From the NCBI GenBank assembly GCA_965660815.1, contig CBFIBG010000019.1, positions 1 through 41,673 of the forward strand: a DNA stretch of 41,673 nucleotides, read 5' to 3'. Positions 8,528-17,543 of this stretch are shown one piece after another (positions within the stretch are counted from its first letter, which is position 1; each line of letters begins with the position of its first letter). The notes beneath the pieces are model-generated. The model was not told the DNA's origin, searched no databases, and saw only the letters and a program-made list of their open reading frames with translations. The position numbers were made by a program, and so were the translations under genes. This stretch comes from Glaciecola sp965660815 (GTDB lineage Bacteria; Pseudomonadota; Gammaproteobacteria; Enterobacterales; Alteromonadaceae).

Positions 8528-9667
8528 TTATTTGTAAATTAGAACCTTTACATTACCGTCCATATCAATACTGGCTCGATACATTCCTGGCGTGTTGAAG
8601 GGCATTGCGATATTACCTTTATAGTCTATGGCCACCACCCCTCCACTACCTGCGTCTTTATTTAACACATCAAAAAGAACTGTATTAGCGGCTTCTTGCA
8701 GTGTCACTTGTTGATATTTCATACGCGCACATATATCTGCGGCAACATTATATCTTATAAAATACTCGCCATGACCCGTCGCCGATACTGCACAAGACTC
8801 ATTGTCTGCGTAGGTTCCTGCACCAATAATTGGAGAGTCGCCCACGCGACCAAAACGTTTTGCTGTCATGCCTCCGGTCGATGTGCCAGCGACTAAATTG
8901 CCTCTTGTGTCTTTCACCACTACACCTACAGTTCCAAACTTGCGATCTTGAAAATCTTTTTGTTGCAGCGGGCTTAAGTGCTGAGTGTCATCTACGCTTG
9001 CTTGTGTGTCTTTAATATTCTGTTTTGCACGCTGAAGTGCATCAAATCGCCTTTGGGTATTGAAATACGAATTGTCCACTCTCTCTAGTCCATTTGCATG
9101 AGAAAATCGTTCAGCACCCCGACCGGTTAGCATAACATGGGGGGATTTTTCCATGACCAGTAATGCCGCCTCTATCGGGTTTTTAATTGAAGATACGCCC
9201 GCCACAGCGCCAGCTTGTCTATCCTTTCCATGCATAATGGATGCATCAAGTTCGTGAACCCCATCGAATGTGTAAACCGCCCCCACACCAGCATTGAATA
9301 AAGGAGAATCTTCCATTATTTTTATTGTTTCTACAACCGCTTGATTACCATCTTTACCTTGCAAAAGCACTTGATACCCATGCTCAACAGCTTTTGTTAA
9401 AATTTCGATATATGCCTTCTCCATCTCATCAGACATATTGGATTTTAATATAGTGCCCGCGCCCCCATGTATTGCTATTGCTACTTTGCCGTCCGTTGCT
9501 GATATTTCATGGTCGTGCAAAGCAAATGCAGTAAATTGGGTCGCCAATAAGCAAAAAAACAGCAAAAACCACGAAACATAGCGAGTATTACGTGTTTTAC
9601 AAAAAACCTTTATCGAAGGTTTTAAATGATTGTTAAGACGTAGTTTCAGCGTCAATTTAATTCCCAT
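8528..9667 (-). CDS. Exported isoaspartyl peptidase / plant-type L-asparaginase
   Basis: Ntn-hydrolase of the plant-type asparaginase family. Such proteins self-cleave to expose an N-terminal threonine and hydrolyse isoaspartyl dipeptides and asparagine. The nucleophile is T246 in GTVGVV, supported by AIHGGAG (65-71) and GTSTGGM (261-267). At 379 residues it is longer than cytoplasmic IaaA (about 320) because of an N-terminal extension: a basic stretch, then a hydrophobic segment (about 32-50) ending near ALHDHE. That reads as a signal peptide and suggests a periplasmic product. Periplasmic location is an inference. It lies immediately upstream of hrpA with zero spacing. No obvious ribosome site precedes the chosen ATG, so the true start is uncertain. 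Confidence 0.88.
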   Translation of the reverse strand: MGIKLTLKLRLNNHLKPSIKVFCKTRNTRYVSWFLLFFCLLATQFTAFALHDHEISATDGKVAIAIHGGAGTILKSNMSDEMEKAYIEILTKAVEHGYQVLLQGKDGNQAVVETIKIMEDSPLFNAGVGAVYTFDGVHELDASIMHGKDRQAGAVAGVSSIKNPIEAALLVMEKSPHVMLTGRGAERFSHANGLERVDNSYFNTQRRFDALQRAKQNIKDTQASVDDTQHLSPLQQKDFQDRKFGTVGVVVKDTRGNLVAGTSTGGMTAKRFGRVGDSPIIGAGTYADNESCAVSATGHGEYFIRYNVAADICARMKYQQVTLQEAANTVLFDVLNKDAGSGGVVAIDYKGNIAMPFNTPGMYRASIDMDGNVKVLIYK

Positions 9668-10054
9668 ATTTGACTTTAATTGTTGAATTAGTGCGTTTTT
9701 TTAATACAAGGCTGATGAATAATAAAAGGTGAAGATAGCTTAACTACTAATATTTGTATAAAACAATTTAAACCTTCTGTGCCTTTTTAAAACAGCTTTA
9801 CGATATTACAGCGCATACTCAAATAATATTTGACACATTGTAACCTAAGCTCTCAGTAAGCTTAAAGCAAAGGATTATTGCATCTCGTGTAACTTCTAAT
9901 GATTCAGATTTAATAGTTTAGACAGCTTTGATTAGATTAAAATAGTTTATTACGTTACATGCAAATACTTAATATACGTGGACCTGTATTGGTGAAAGCG
10001 CCAAAAAAAAGCAAGGGTTAGCTTGCTTTTTAAATTTATTTTTAATGATAACGA
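9668..10054. other. Gene-free AT-rich intergenic region
   Basis: Between the start of the asparaginase-like gene and the end of the orphan 82-residue gene. It holds the terminator described at 10003-10031 and presumably the promoter of the asparaginase-hrpA unit. I see no credible reading frame, RNA gene or repeat beyond these. Confidence 0.6.
10003..10031 (-). terminator. Rho-independent terminator after the 82-residue gene
   Basis: An inverted repeat, AAAAAGCAAG / CTTGCTTTTT, with a six-base loop. On the minus strand the hairpin is followed by eight T residues. It sits 24 bases past the stop codon of the gene at 10055-10303. Five T residues on the other side mean it could also work on the plus strand. 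Confidence 0.82.
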
Positions 10055-10303
10055 CTATCTACGAGCGGCGATGCCCTGCCATTTATTCAACTCGACCTGT
10101 GGAGCCACAGAGTTTAGCACTTGATGTTTGAATGCTTCAAAGTTTTTATATTCAAAGTTAGCATCCCCTATTAATTCATTATAAACCAAGCGTAGTTTTC
10201 TCATAGAAAAAAAAGGTGCGACACCTCCTATCATTGAATAAGACATATTGTTATTTTGTTCGTTTTCGTAATTCCCGAAATCAGGAAGAAAAGACTCTCT
10301 CAT
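10055..10303 (-). CDS. Orphan 82-residue hypothetical protein
   Basis: I do not recognise this protein. It begins with an acidic, asparagine-rich segment (residues 1-20), then a short glycine/phenylalanine patch (MIGGVAPFF) and a helical-looking, basic C-terminal half containing several aromatic residues. It has no signal peptide or membrane helix. It looks like a real gene: a good GAGGG ribosome site lies seven bases before the ATG, a TATAAT-like -10 hexamer sits at 10357-10362 on the minus strand, and a strong terminator follows the stop. It is flanked by long non-coding stretches, so it is probably monocistronic. Whether it is related to the neighbouring FapA genes cannot be told. Confidence 0.6.
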   Translation of the reverse strand: MRESFLPDFGNYENEQNNNMSYSMIGGVAPFFSMRKLRLVYNELIGDANFEYKNFEAFKHQVLNSVAPQVELNKWQGIAARR

Positions 10304-10868
10304 TGCAATACCCTCGTAAATTAAGATTAAAGTTTAGGTGATTTCAACGAAAAACAATTATATCTAAAACAACTAAAAACGTACTTTTATATAGCTAAAT
10401 TGAAGTTGAATTTTTAACTTGCCCATTAGGTTTAGCACAGATTGACGCGTCAAACTATTGACATCAATCGCTAAGAAAAAGAAATTCTAATAGATGTATA
10501 ACATGGTCAAAAATAGAATAACTAATCACAATAACAACTTACTAAACACTTGAATTTTATAATTATGTTTTTTCTCGAAAAAGTTCTCCTACGCGTTAGG
10601 AAAAAAAGAAGTAATGCTTTATTCGACGCACCTGCCTTTTTCATAAATTATGAATTGGACTAATTTCAAATTAAAAATACGATGAGTCGGTACTATGACT
10701 ATATTTATTATAAACCCTGCCGATAGTTAGGTGATTGAATTAAATATAGATTACCTTTAACAGTAATTGACAATTAATTTTAAATTGTTCAGAAGTTGAT
10801 CAACTACAATTTCTTATAAGGTTAAACACTCATTTTTATTACGTACGACAAAATGCATAAGAGGCAGT
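10304..10868. other. 565-bp AT-rich intergenic region upstream of the FapA-like pair
   Basis: Unusually long for this window. It must hold the promoter of the FapA-like operon and that of the orphan gene on the other strand. I see a short inverted repeat TCCTA-N5-TAGGA (10587-10601), another imperfect one ACAATT/AATTGT (10770-10788), a TTGACA hexamer (10767-10772) without a matching -10, and a TACAAT hexamer (10805-10810) without a good -35. No gene-sized reading frame or tRNA is visible. Confidence 0.5.
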
Positions 10869-12506
10869 ATGAAAGGCATTACCATCACATTAAGTGAAGA
10901 TCAGCGAAGTGTATTAGTCAAGCTTGAACCACTTATCATTGAAACCGTAGTAGAGCCCAAGATGCTGTATCAAACATTAATTCGGTCAAACTATTCCGGC
11001 TATTTTATGCTTGAACAGAATATTGCAGAGGTATGCGACGTTTTAGATAAAGCCTTATCTGAAAATAACATGTCTGACATTGAATACATTGTAGCGACCG
11101 TAAAAGATGCTGAAGTTGCCTTCGTTACATCTCAAGACAAGCTCTCGGCGACCATGATCATTAGCTCACCTTATAAGGGTAAGACCCCTTCAGTAGATGA
11201 CGTCATTTTATTAGCAAAAAAACAGGGGCTAACGAAAGGCGTCAGCAAAAAAAGAATATCGCGCTTACTGAAGCAAATTGAAAACGCGTCGTCCGGAAGT
11301 GTCTTAACCGACGAAATAGCAAAAGGGCTGCCCGCAAAAGATGGGAAAAACTCAAAGATAGAGCCACTAATTCAAGGAGCATTAGACCGAGTGCTAGCAC
11401 CTCAGGCTCTTGAAGATGGGAGTGTTGATATGAGAGACCTTGGCGATATTTTGTGTGTGGGTGAGCACGACGCTGTTGCAAAACGATTGCCGCCAACGTT
11501 AGGCAGAGAAGGTTTCGGCGTCGATGGCTCAACGTTATATCCAGAGCCCGGAAAGTGGCTTCCGTTCAAATTATCTAAAAATTGTTATGAAGACAAAAAC
11601 GATAATAATATAGCCAGAAGCAAGATTGCGGGACAACCAGTAATACAAGGTTCAAAAGTAGATGTAGATAACACCTTTGTTTCAAAAGGAGTGAATGTCG
11701 CCACTGGCAATGTCAAATTCGATGGTGCGGTAATTGTAAATGGAGACATTACAGAAAAAATGCGGGTTTCGGCTAGAGGCGATGTCACGATAAATGGATT
11801 TGTTGAATCTGCTTATATCGAATCTGGAGGAGATGTAGTCATTACGCAGGGGGCCAGTGGCAAATTAAATCAATCTGACTGCACCATTATTGCTGGCGGA
11901 AACATATTTATACAGCATGGCCAAGGATTGACACTTAATAGCCAGTATGACGTTATTATTGGTAAACAATTGGCGTATTCAGACGTACATTGTAGAGGGA
12001 ACATGATTGTAGGTGATGTGCGCGCTCCGCGAGGTAAATTGTTTGCTAGCAATATTTTTTGTGCAAAATCAGTAATTGCTGGGCATCTAGGCGCAATCTC
12101 GGGAAGCGTACTAACGATTGATTATACCGACCAATTTGAAGAACTTTTTAATAAATCAGAGTCGTTAAGTGATTTGTTGGACGATTTAGCAAAGAAAAAT
12201 GCTGATCATGAAATAAAGGTATCCAACATTCAAAATCGTAAACCCGATAAATCCTTTGATAAAAAACTAAAACTGCTCAAAAAAGAACTAGAATTAGAAA
12301 GAGTGTTCATAAATTGGTTGCGGATTAATAAAAATGAATACAAGGAAAAATTACAAAAATTCTACGTTGAAGCAAAAGTTGTCGCCACACAGAAAATCTT
12401 TCCAGGGGTGAATATAAAATTGCAAAACAAACATTGGGCAGCCAAAAAAGAAACAAGTGCTTGCACCATTGTTTTTCAAGATAAGAATTGGGAGTATCAG
12501 CCATAG
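10869..12506 (+). CDS. FapA/DUF342-family protein, first of a tandem pair
   Basis: A 545-residue member of the FapA family (DUF342). Vibrio FapA is described as affecting flagellar assembly and interacting with EIIA-Glc; other members are uncharacterised. Layout: a variable N-terminal domain (1-105), a conserved region including GLPAKDGKNSKI and ALDRVLAPQ (about 150-215), a glycine-punctuated parallel beta-helix (about 278-415; repeats such as VIVNGDIT and GDVTINGFVESA), a charged helical, probably coiled-coil, segment (about 421-505), and a final short beta region with FPGVNIKL. No signal peptide or membrane helix is seen, so it is probably cytoplasmic. A GAGG ribosome site precedes the ATG. 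There are no flagellar genes in the window. Confidence 0.85.
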   Translation: MKGITITLSEDQRSVLVKLEPLIIETVVEPKMLYQTLIRSNYSGYFMLEQNIAEVCDVLDKALSENNMSDIEYIVATVKDAEVAFVTSQDKLSATMIISSPYKGKTPSVDDVILLAKKQGLTKGVSKKRISRLLKQIENASSGSVLTDEIAKGLPAKDGKNSKIEPLIQGALDRVLAPQALEDGSVDMRDLGDILCVGEHDAVAKRLPPTLGREGFGVDGSTLYPEPGKWLPFKLSKNCYEDKNDNNIARSKIAGQPVIQGSKVDVDNTFVSKGVNVATGNVKFDGAVIVNGDITEKMRVSARGDVTINGFVESAYIESGGDVVITQGASGKLNQSDCTIIAGGNIFIQHGQGLTLNSQYDVIIGKQLAYSDVHCRGNMIVGDVRAPRGKLFASNIFCAKSVIAGHLGAISGSVLTIDYTDQFEELFNKSESLSDLLDDLAKKNADHEIKVSNIQNRKPDKSFDKKLKLLKKELELERVFINWLRINKNEYKEKLQKFYVEAKVVATQKIFPGVNIKLQNKHWAAKKETSACTIVFQDKNWEYQP

Positions 12507-12559
12507 TGTTCCTAGTTTCGTTTATTTGTGTCGTTAGAACTATCTTATAAAGGTAATGA

Positions 12560-14203
12560 ATGAAAGGTGTATCGTTTACAATCGACAATAATCAGTCAAC
12601 TTTATTGGCTACCGTCGACACACTTTTACTAGAAGAGGTGCCAAGCGTTGATTCGTTTGAGCATTATATAGACGCTTCAGAGTTTCGTGGCTTCAAAATT
12701 GATAAAAACGCAGTACTATTGATATTAGAGCAATTGCAACAAGCGGAGCTTGAAGGTACAGATACAATTATAAAGCAAGAAATTGCTCATTTACCAAGCG
12801 CTGAAATCAGCATAGCAATATCAGAAGATCAAATGTCAGCCAAACTGACCGTCACCAAAGGCCCAAATAACTCCGTCCCCACAATTAAAGAAATCCAGCA
12901 GTTGGCTTTATCGCAAGGCATTAAAAGAGGGCTAAGTAATAAGCGAATCAACAACCTGTTAAGTAGACTGATCGACGATAAACCAGACGCGACTTTGAGT
13001 GAAGATGTCGCTTTTGGTTTGCCTCCACGAAATGGGAAGAACTCTTATATAATGCCATTAGTGCCCAATGCGCTTGATAGAGTTCTTGCACCTCAAGCCA
13101 CAGAGCATGGTAAAGTCGATATGAGAAATCTTGGCGAAGTTATCAGCGTCAGCGCTTCCACGCCAGTAGCCAAACGAATGCCGCCCAGTAAAGGCAGACT
13201 GGGGAAAACCATCACCGGACGAGATGTCACGCCAATTGAGGGAGAATGGAAAGATATAAAGCTTGGAGAAAATACACAAGTTAGTAGCAGCGACCCCAAT
13301 ATCATTTTGTCTGTTCTTTCTGGTCAGCCTAGGTTTGATAATGGGGTAATGTCTGTTGACGACACCTACACGTGTAAGGGTGTGAACGTGGGGACTGGAA
13401 ACATTAATTATCAAGGCTCAGTCATCGTAAATGGTGACGTAACTGAAAGCATGGAGATTGTTGCATCTGGCGATATTACCATTAACGGCTTTGTTGAGTC
13501 TGCTATGGTCCGAGCGGGCGGCGACATAATTATCACTCAAGGCGCGACTGGGAAAATGCAAGATGAAGATTGCCGATTGGTCGCCAATGGGAATATTTTT
13601 GTAGAACACGGTCAAGGATTAGACGTTATTTGTGCAAAAGACTTAAATATTGGAAAACAGCTTGCCTACTCTAGAATAAAATGCAAAGGCAATATCAACG
13701 TTGGCAAAGGTGACAATCCCAGCGGAAATATTTTTGCGAGTAATTTAAACACCTATGGCACTGTCAGAGCGGGTACGGTAGGCGCTGTTTCAGGTAGCGC
13801 TCTATCAATAGATTTCAGTGAAGGATTGTTGCTTTTAGAAAAAAGACACGAAAGCTTGGCGGAACTATTGAGAGATTTAACCAAAAAAAATGCAAATCAT
13901 GAAATAAAAGTCGCTAACCTTAATCACAGAGTTATTCCTGCAAACTTAAAACAGAAACTCAACTCATTAAATGATTATTTAGCCGCAGAGCGAATACTAT
14001 TAACATGGGTGAAGGACGCCAAGCTTGAATTAGAAAACAAAATTGAGCAATACGAGATTAATGCTAGAGTCATAGCCAATAAGGAATTGTTTCCTGGAGT
14101 AACAATTAAACTCAATAAAGCAGTTTTTCGAGCTGAGCGCGAATACCAGCGCGTAAAAATACTATCTCACGGAAGAAAATGGTCTGTAGAACCTTTTAAA
14201 TAG
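12560..14203 (+). CDS. FapA/DUF342-family protein, second of a tandem pair
   Basis: A 547-residue paralogue of the preceding gene with the same domain order. The two proteins line up without a single gap from residue 1 to about 420. Across residues 301-420 I count 65 of 120 identical by eye. The N-terminal 120 residues and the coiled-coil (about 421-505) are much less alike. The invariant ALDRVLAPQA falls at 171-180 in both. It starts 53 bp after the first gene with AAAGG six bases before the ATG, so the pair is probably one operon. The partners or complex they form cannot be read from the sequence; hetero-oligomerisation is a reasonable guess. Confidence 0.85.
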   Translation: MKGVSFTIDNNQSTLLATVDTLLLEEVPSVDSFEHYIDASEFRGFKIDKNAVLLILEQLQQAELEGTDTIIKQEIAHLPSAEISIAISEDQMSAKLTVTKGPNNSVPTIKEIQQLALSQGIKRGLSNKRINNLLSRLIDDKPDATLSEDVAFGLPPRNGKNSYIMPLVPNALDRVLAPQATEHGKVDMRNLGEVISVSASTPVAKRMPPSKGRLGKTITGRDVTPIEGEWKDIKLGENTQVSSSDPNIILSVLSGQPRFDNGVMSVDDTYTCKGVNVGTGNINYQGSVIVNGDVTESMEIVASGDITINGFVESAMVRAGGDIIITQGATGKMQDEDCRLVANGNIFVEHGQGLDVICAKDLNIGKQLAYSRIKCKGNINVGKGDNPSGNIFASNLNTYGTVRAGTVGAVSGSALSIDFSEGLLLLEKRHESLAELLRDLTKKNANHEIKVANLNHRVIPANLKQKLNSLNDYLAAERILLTWVKDAKLELENKIEQYEINARVIANKELFPGVTIKLNKAVFRAEREYQRVKILSHGRKWSVEPFK

Positions 14204-14254
14204 CCCCATCATTTAGCCGATCCTCCAATGAATTTACGTCAATACAACCCATTG

Positions 14255-14283
14255 TTGACTTTACGTTAACGTAAACGTAATAT
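14255..14283 (+). promoter_or_regulatory. liu promoter with LiuR operator in the spacer
   Basis: TTGACT (14255-14260) and TAATAT (14278-14283) are 17 bases apart. A perfect 16-bp palindrome, TTTACGTTAACGTAAA (14260-14275), fills the spacer almost exactly. MerR-family regulators bind such dyads between -35 and -10, and the gene just downstream encodes a LiuR-type MerR protein. Assigning this as its autoregulatory operator is an inference from position and symmetry. Confidence 0.75.
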
Positions 14284-14310
14284 TTCACAAACAGTTTTAA
14301 GTTGTGCGAT

Positions 14311-14706
14311 ATGAAAAAAGAACATTTCAGTATTGGTGAATTGGCCAAAATTTACGACATTACACCTCGCTCCATAAGATTTTATGAAGAGCATGGTTTA
14401 CTCTCGCCATCAAGAAAAGGACAAACTAGAATTTATCAAACAAAGGACAAAGTTCGTCTGAAATTAATCCTTCGTGGTAAGCGATTGGGATTTTCTCTTT
14501 CTGAGATCAGTACCTTGTTTGAATTATACGATAGAAACTCAAATTCCCTCGCGCAACTTAAAACTGTTTTAACATTAACCAAACAAAAGCGTGCATTGCT
14601 CAAGCAACAACTGAACGACATTCAAATGTTATTAACAGAACTAGACGAACTTGAGACACGCTGTAAAGACGAACTTGACGAATTAATGACACGAGGTAAC
14701 AAATGA
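14311..14706 (+). CDS. liuR: MerR-family regulator LiuR of leucine/isovalerate degradation
   Basis: A 131-residue MerR-type regulator with an N-terminal winged helix-turn-helix (FSIGELAKIYDITPRSIRFYE, then a wing with GQTRIYQ) and a C-terminal dimerisation helix containing several leucines. Known LiuR proteins repress branched-chain amino-acid catabolic genes. It heads the liu operon and overlaps liuA by 4 bases (ATGA). I chose the ATG at 14311; a TTG three codons earlier is possible but gives no better ribosome site. It should control its own operon through the palindrome at 14260-14275. Confidence 0.9.
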   Translation: MKKEHFSIGELAKIYDITPRSIRFYEEHGLLSPSRKGQTRIYQTKDKVRLKLILRGKRLGFSLSEISTLFELYDRNSNSLAQLKTVLTLTKQKRALLKQQLNDIQMLLTELDELETRCKDELDELMTRGNK

Positions 14707-15875
14707 TAACTGCGCCCTATCCTACTCTCAATTTTGGTCTTGGTGATGACATCGATATGCTGAGAGAACATGTCTATAACTTTGCAAAGAACGAAATTGC
14801 CCCATTGGCCGAACAAGCAGACGAAGCTAATAGCTTTCCCAATGAGTTATGGCCTAAATTGGGTGAAATGGGATTACTTGGGGTAACTGTAAGTGAAGAG
14901 TTTGGTGGGTCTGATATGGGCTATCTGGCTCATACCGTGGCCATGGAGGAAATCAGTCGTGCATCTGGTGGGATCGGTTTAAGCTATGGTGCTCATTCAA
15001 ATCTGTGCGTGAATCAACTCTACAAAAATGGAAACCAAGCACAAAAAGACGCCTATTTACCCAAATTGGTAAGCGGAGAACATATTGGTGCGCTAGCGAT
15101 GAGTGAACCAAATGCTGGCTCTGATGTGGTGAGCATGAAATTAAAAGCCGAAAAAAAGGGAGATAAATACATCTTAAACGGAAATAAGATGTGGATCACC
15201 AATGGACCAGATGCCCATGTATTTATCATTTATGCAAAAACCGACACAAGCGCTGGTTCCAAGGGCATTACCGCATTTATTGTCGAAAAAGATACCCTCG
15301 GCTTTACTCAGGCACAAAAGCTGGACAAACTTGGTATGCGTTCTTCGAATACTTGTGAATTGGTATTTGAAAATGCACAAATACCTGAGCAAAACATATT
15401 AGGCGTTGAAGGTGGAGGCGTCAAAGTATTAATGAGCGGACTTGATTACGAACGTTTGGTGTTATCTGGCGGTCCCTTGGGTTTAATGCAAGCGGCCATG
15501 GACGTGGTAGTCCCATACGTGCACGACAGAACACAGTTTGGAAAATCCATTGGTGAATTTCAGTTAGTTCAGGGCAAAATTGCCGACATGTACACGCAAA
15601 TGAATGCGGCAAGAGCCTATGTGTATGCAGTCGCCAAATCGTGCGACAGAGGCGAAACAACGCGTAAGGATGCTGCCGGAGCAATCTTATATTCAGCCGA
15701 ATTGGCAACTAAATTAGCCCTGGACGCGATCCAATTGCTCGGTGGCAACGGTTACATTAATGAATACCCAACGGGGCGTCTGTTGCGCGACGCAAAACTC
15801 TATGAAATAGGCGCCGGCACTTCAGAAATCCGCCGGATGCTAATTGGCCGAGAATTATTTAGTGAATCAAAATAA
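14703..15875 (+). CDS. liuA: Isovaleryl-CoA dehydrogenase
   Basis: FAD-dependent acyl-CoA dehydrogenase, oxidising isovaleryl-CoA to 3-methylcrotonyl-CoA, the first liu-encoded step of leucine breakdown. At 390 residues it is full length. Acyl-CoA dehydrogenase signatures are seen at LAMSEPNAGSDV (131-142) and near the C-terminus (QLLGGNGYINEYP). The glutamate at E250 in the segment YERLVLSGGPLG matches the catalytic base position specific to isovaleryl-CoA dehydrogenases, which supports this substrate over short- or medium-chain acyl-CoAs. It overlaps liuR by 4 bases. Confidence 0.95.
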   Translation: MITAPYPTLNFGLGDDIDMLREHVYNFAKNEIAPLAEQADEANSFPNELWPKLGEMGLLGVTVSEEFGGSDMGYLAHTVAMEEISRASGGIGLSYGAHSNLCVNQLYKNGNQAQKDAYLPKLVSGEHIGALAMSEPNAGSDVVSMKLKAEKKGDKYILNGNKMWITNGPDAHVFIIYAKTDTSAGSKGITAFIVEKDTLGFTQAQKLDKLGMRSSNTCELVFENAQIPEQNILGVEGGGVKVLMSGLDYERLVLSGGPLGLMQAAMDVVVPYVHDRTQFGKSIGEFQLVQGKIADMYTQMNAARAYVYAVAKSCDRGETTRKDAAGAILYSAELATKLALDAIQLLGGNGYINEYPTGRLLRDAKLYEIGAGTSEIRRMLIGRELFSESK

Positions 15876-15935
15876 TTCTCATCTACACTTTAATGACTCA
15901 TACAATAAACACTCATTTTATAAGAGGATGTGTAG

Positions 15936-17543
15936 GTGCCTATAATTCAAACGACTGTAAATAATGCGTCTGAGCAATACCAGCAGAATTACGATCATAT
16001 GGTAGCTCAGGTATCCGACTTACAAGCAAAGATTCAGCTAATATTACAAGGAGGGGGCGATCAAGCAAGAGAGCGACACGTTAGTAGAGGCAAACTGTTA
16101 GTCAGAGACCGAATAGATGCTCTGCTAGATAAGCATTCAGATTTTTTAGAGATTGGGCAGTTGGCGGCTTGGGAAGTGTACGACGACTTTGTACCATGTG
16201 CTGGAGCAGTAGCAGGCATAGGCAAAGTATCTGGCGTTGATTGTATGATCGTTGCGAATGATGCAACGGTCAAAGGGGGCACATATTACCCGCTCACAGT
16301 CAAAAAGCACTTACGAGCTCAAACCATTGCCATGGAAAATAACCTCCCCTGCATTTACTTAGTTGATTCTGGTGGGGCGAATCTGCCTCGGCAAGATGAC
16401 GTTTTTCCAGATAAAGAACACTTCGGAAGAATATTTTTTAATCAGGCAAACTTGTCCTCAATGAATATTCCGCAAATAGCCGTTGTTATGGGGTCTTGCA
16501 CTGCTGGTGGAGCTTATGTTCCCGCGATGGCAGATGAATCTATTATTGTGCGCGAGCAAGGTACAATATTTCTAGGCGGGCCACCATTAGTCAAAGCCGC
16601 GACAGGAGAGGAAGTAACCGCCGAGGAATTAGGCGGTGGAGATGTGCACTGTCGCACATCGGGTGTGGTTGATCATCTAGCCAACAATGACCAACATGCT
16701 CTTCAGATTGCTAGAGACGCGGTTAAGCGATTGAATCGCTGTAAACAAAAATATTTATCGAAATCATACAGTTCCCCACCTCGATATCCGGCTGACGAAA
16801 TATACGGGATCATTCCAAAAGACAATAAGCAGCCCTATGATGTAAGAGAGGTCATCGCCAGAATCGTTGATGATAGTAATTTCGACGAATTTAAACAACT
16901 TTATGGCACAACTTTAGTCTGTGGCTTCGCAAAAGTAGACGGTTATGAGGTTGGAATTTTAGGTAACAATGGGATTTTATTTGGCGAAAGTGCGCAAAAA
17001 GGCGCACATTTTATAGAACTTTGTTGTCAACGAAATATCCCCCTGATATTTCTGCAAAACATTACTGGTTTCATGGTTGGAAAGCAATATGAAGCTAGCG
17101 GCATTGCAAAACACGGGGCCAAAATGGTCACAGCGGTTGCATGTGCGCAAGTTCCCAAGATAACCATCCTGATTGGCGGAAGTTTTGGGGCCGGCAATTA
17201 CGGCATGTGCGGCAGAGCATACGACCCTAGGTTTTTGTTTATGTGGCCAAACGCTCGGATATCGGTAATGGGCGGGGAGCAAGCCGCGGGCGTTTTATCT
17301 CAGGTAAAAATATCTCAGGCGCAAAGAAACAATAAAGAACTCTCGGAGCAAGAAATAGACAACATCAAACGTCCGGTCATTCAAACCTACGAGAAACAAG
17401 GGCATCCATACTATGCGTCTGCTAGGTTATGGGACGACGGCGTGATTGATCCGGCAGATACTAGAAAAGTGATATCACTGTCATTACAAGCGGCTAGCAA
17501 TAAGCCTATACAAGACACCAAGTTTGGCATATTCAGAATGTAA
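15936..17543 (+). CDS. liuB: Methylcrotonyl-CoA carboxylase, carboxyltransferase (beta) subunit
   Basis: Transfers carboxylate from biotin to 3-methylcrotonyl-CoA to form 3-methylglutaconyl-CoA, in complex with the biotin-bearing LiuD. At 535 residues it is the normal size. Typical segments are RERHVSRGKLLVRDRID (65-81), the acyl-CoA-binding DSGGANLPRQDDVFPD, and the second crotonase-like half with GGSFGAGNYGMCGRAYDPRF. The start is GTG at 15936, supported by AGAGGA seven bases upstream; the nearby ATG at 15928 is out of frame. It lies 60 bp after liuA in the operon. Confidence 0.95.
   Translation: MPIIQTTVNNASEQYQQNYDHMVAQVSDLQAKIQLILQGGGDQARERHVSRGKLLVRDRIDALLDKHSDFLEIGQLAAWEVYDDFVPCAGAVAGIGKVSGVDCMIVANDATVKGGTYYPLTVKKHLRAQTIAMENNLPCIYLVDSGGANLPRQDDVFPDKEHFGRIFFNQANLSSMNIPQIAVVMGSCTAGGAYVPAMADESIIVREQGTIFLGGPPLVKAATGEEVTAEELGGGDVHCRTSGVVDHLANNDQHALQIARDAVKRLNRCKQKYLSKSYSSPPRYPADEIYGIIPKDNKQPYDVREVIARIVDDSNFDEFKQLYGTTLVCGFAKVDGYEVGILGNNGILFGESAQKGAHFIELCCQRNIPLIFLQNITGFMVGKQYEASGIAKHGAKMVTAVACAQVPKITILIGGSFGAGNYGMCGRAYDPRFLFMWPNARISVMGGEQAAGVLSQVKISQAQRNNKELSEQEIDNIKRPVIQTYEKQGHPYYASARLWDDGVIDPADTRKVISLSLQAASNKPIQDTKFGIFRM

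Noticed and set aside
9959..10021. A 20-codon reading frame (MQILNIRGP...) running into the terminator hairpin
   Set aside because: It has no ribosome site, ends inside the hairpin stem, and is too short to support as a gene.
10587..10601. TCCTA-N5-TAGGA inverted repeat as a terminator
   Set aside because: The stem is only 5 bp, and no gene ends next to it on either strand.
10617..10649. Short frame after AGGAAAAAAAGAAGTA with an ATG (10 residues)
   Set aside because: The ribosome site is plausible but the peptide is only about 10 residues with nothing downstream to regulate.
10767..10810. TTGACA and TACAAT hexamers as a FapA-operon promoter
   Set aside because: They are 32 bases apart, and neither has a partner at 16-18 bp.
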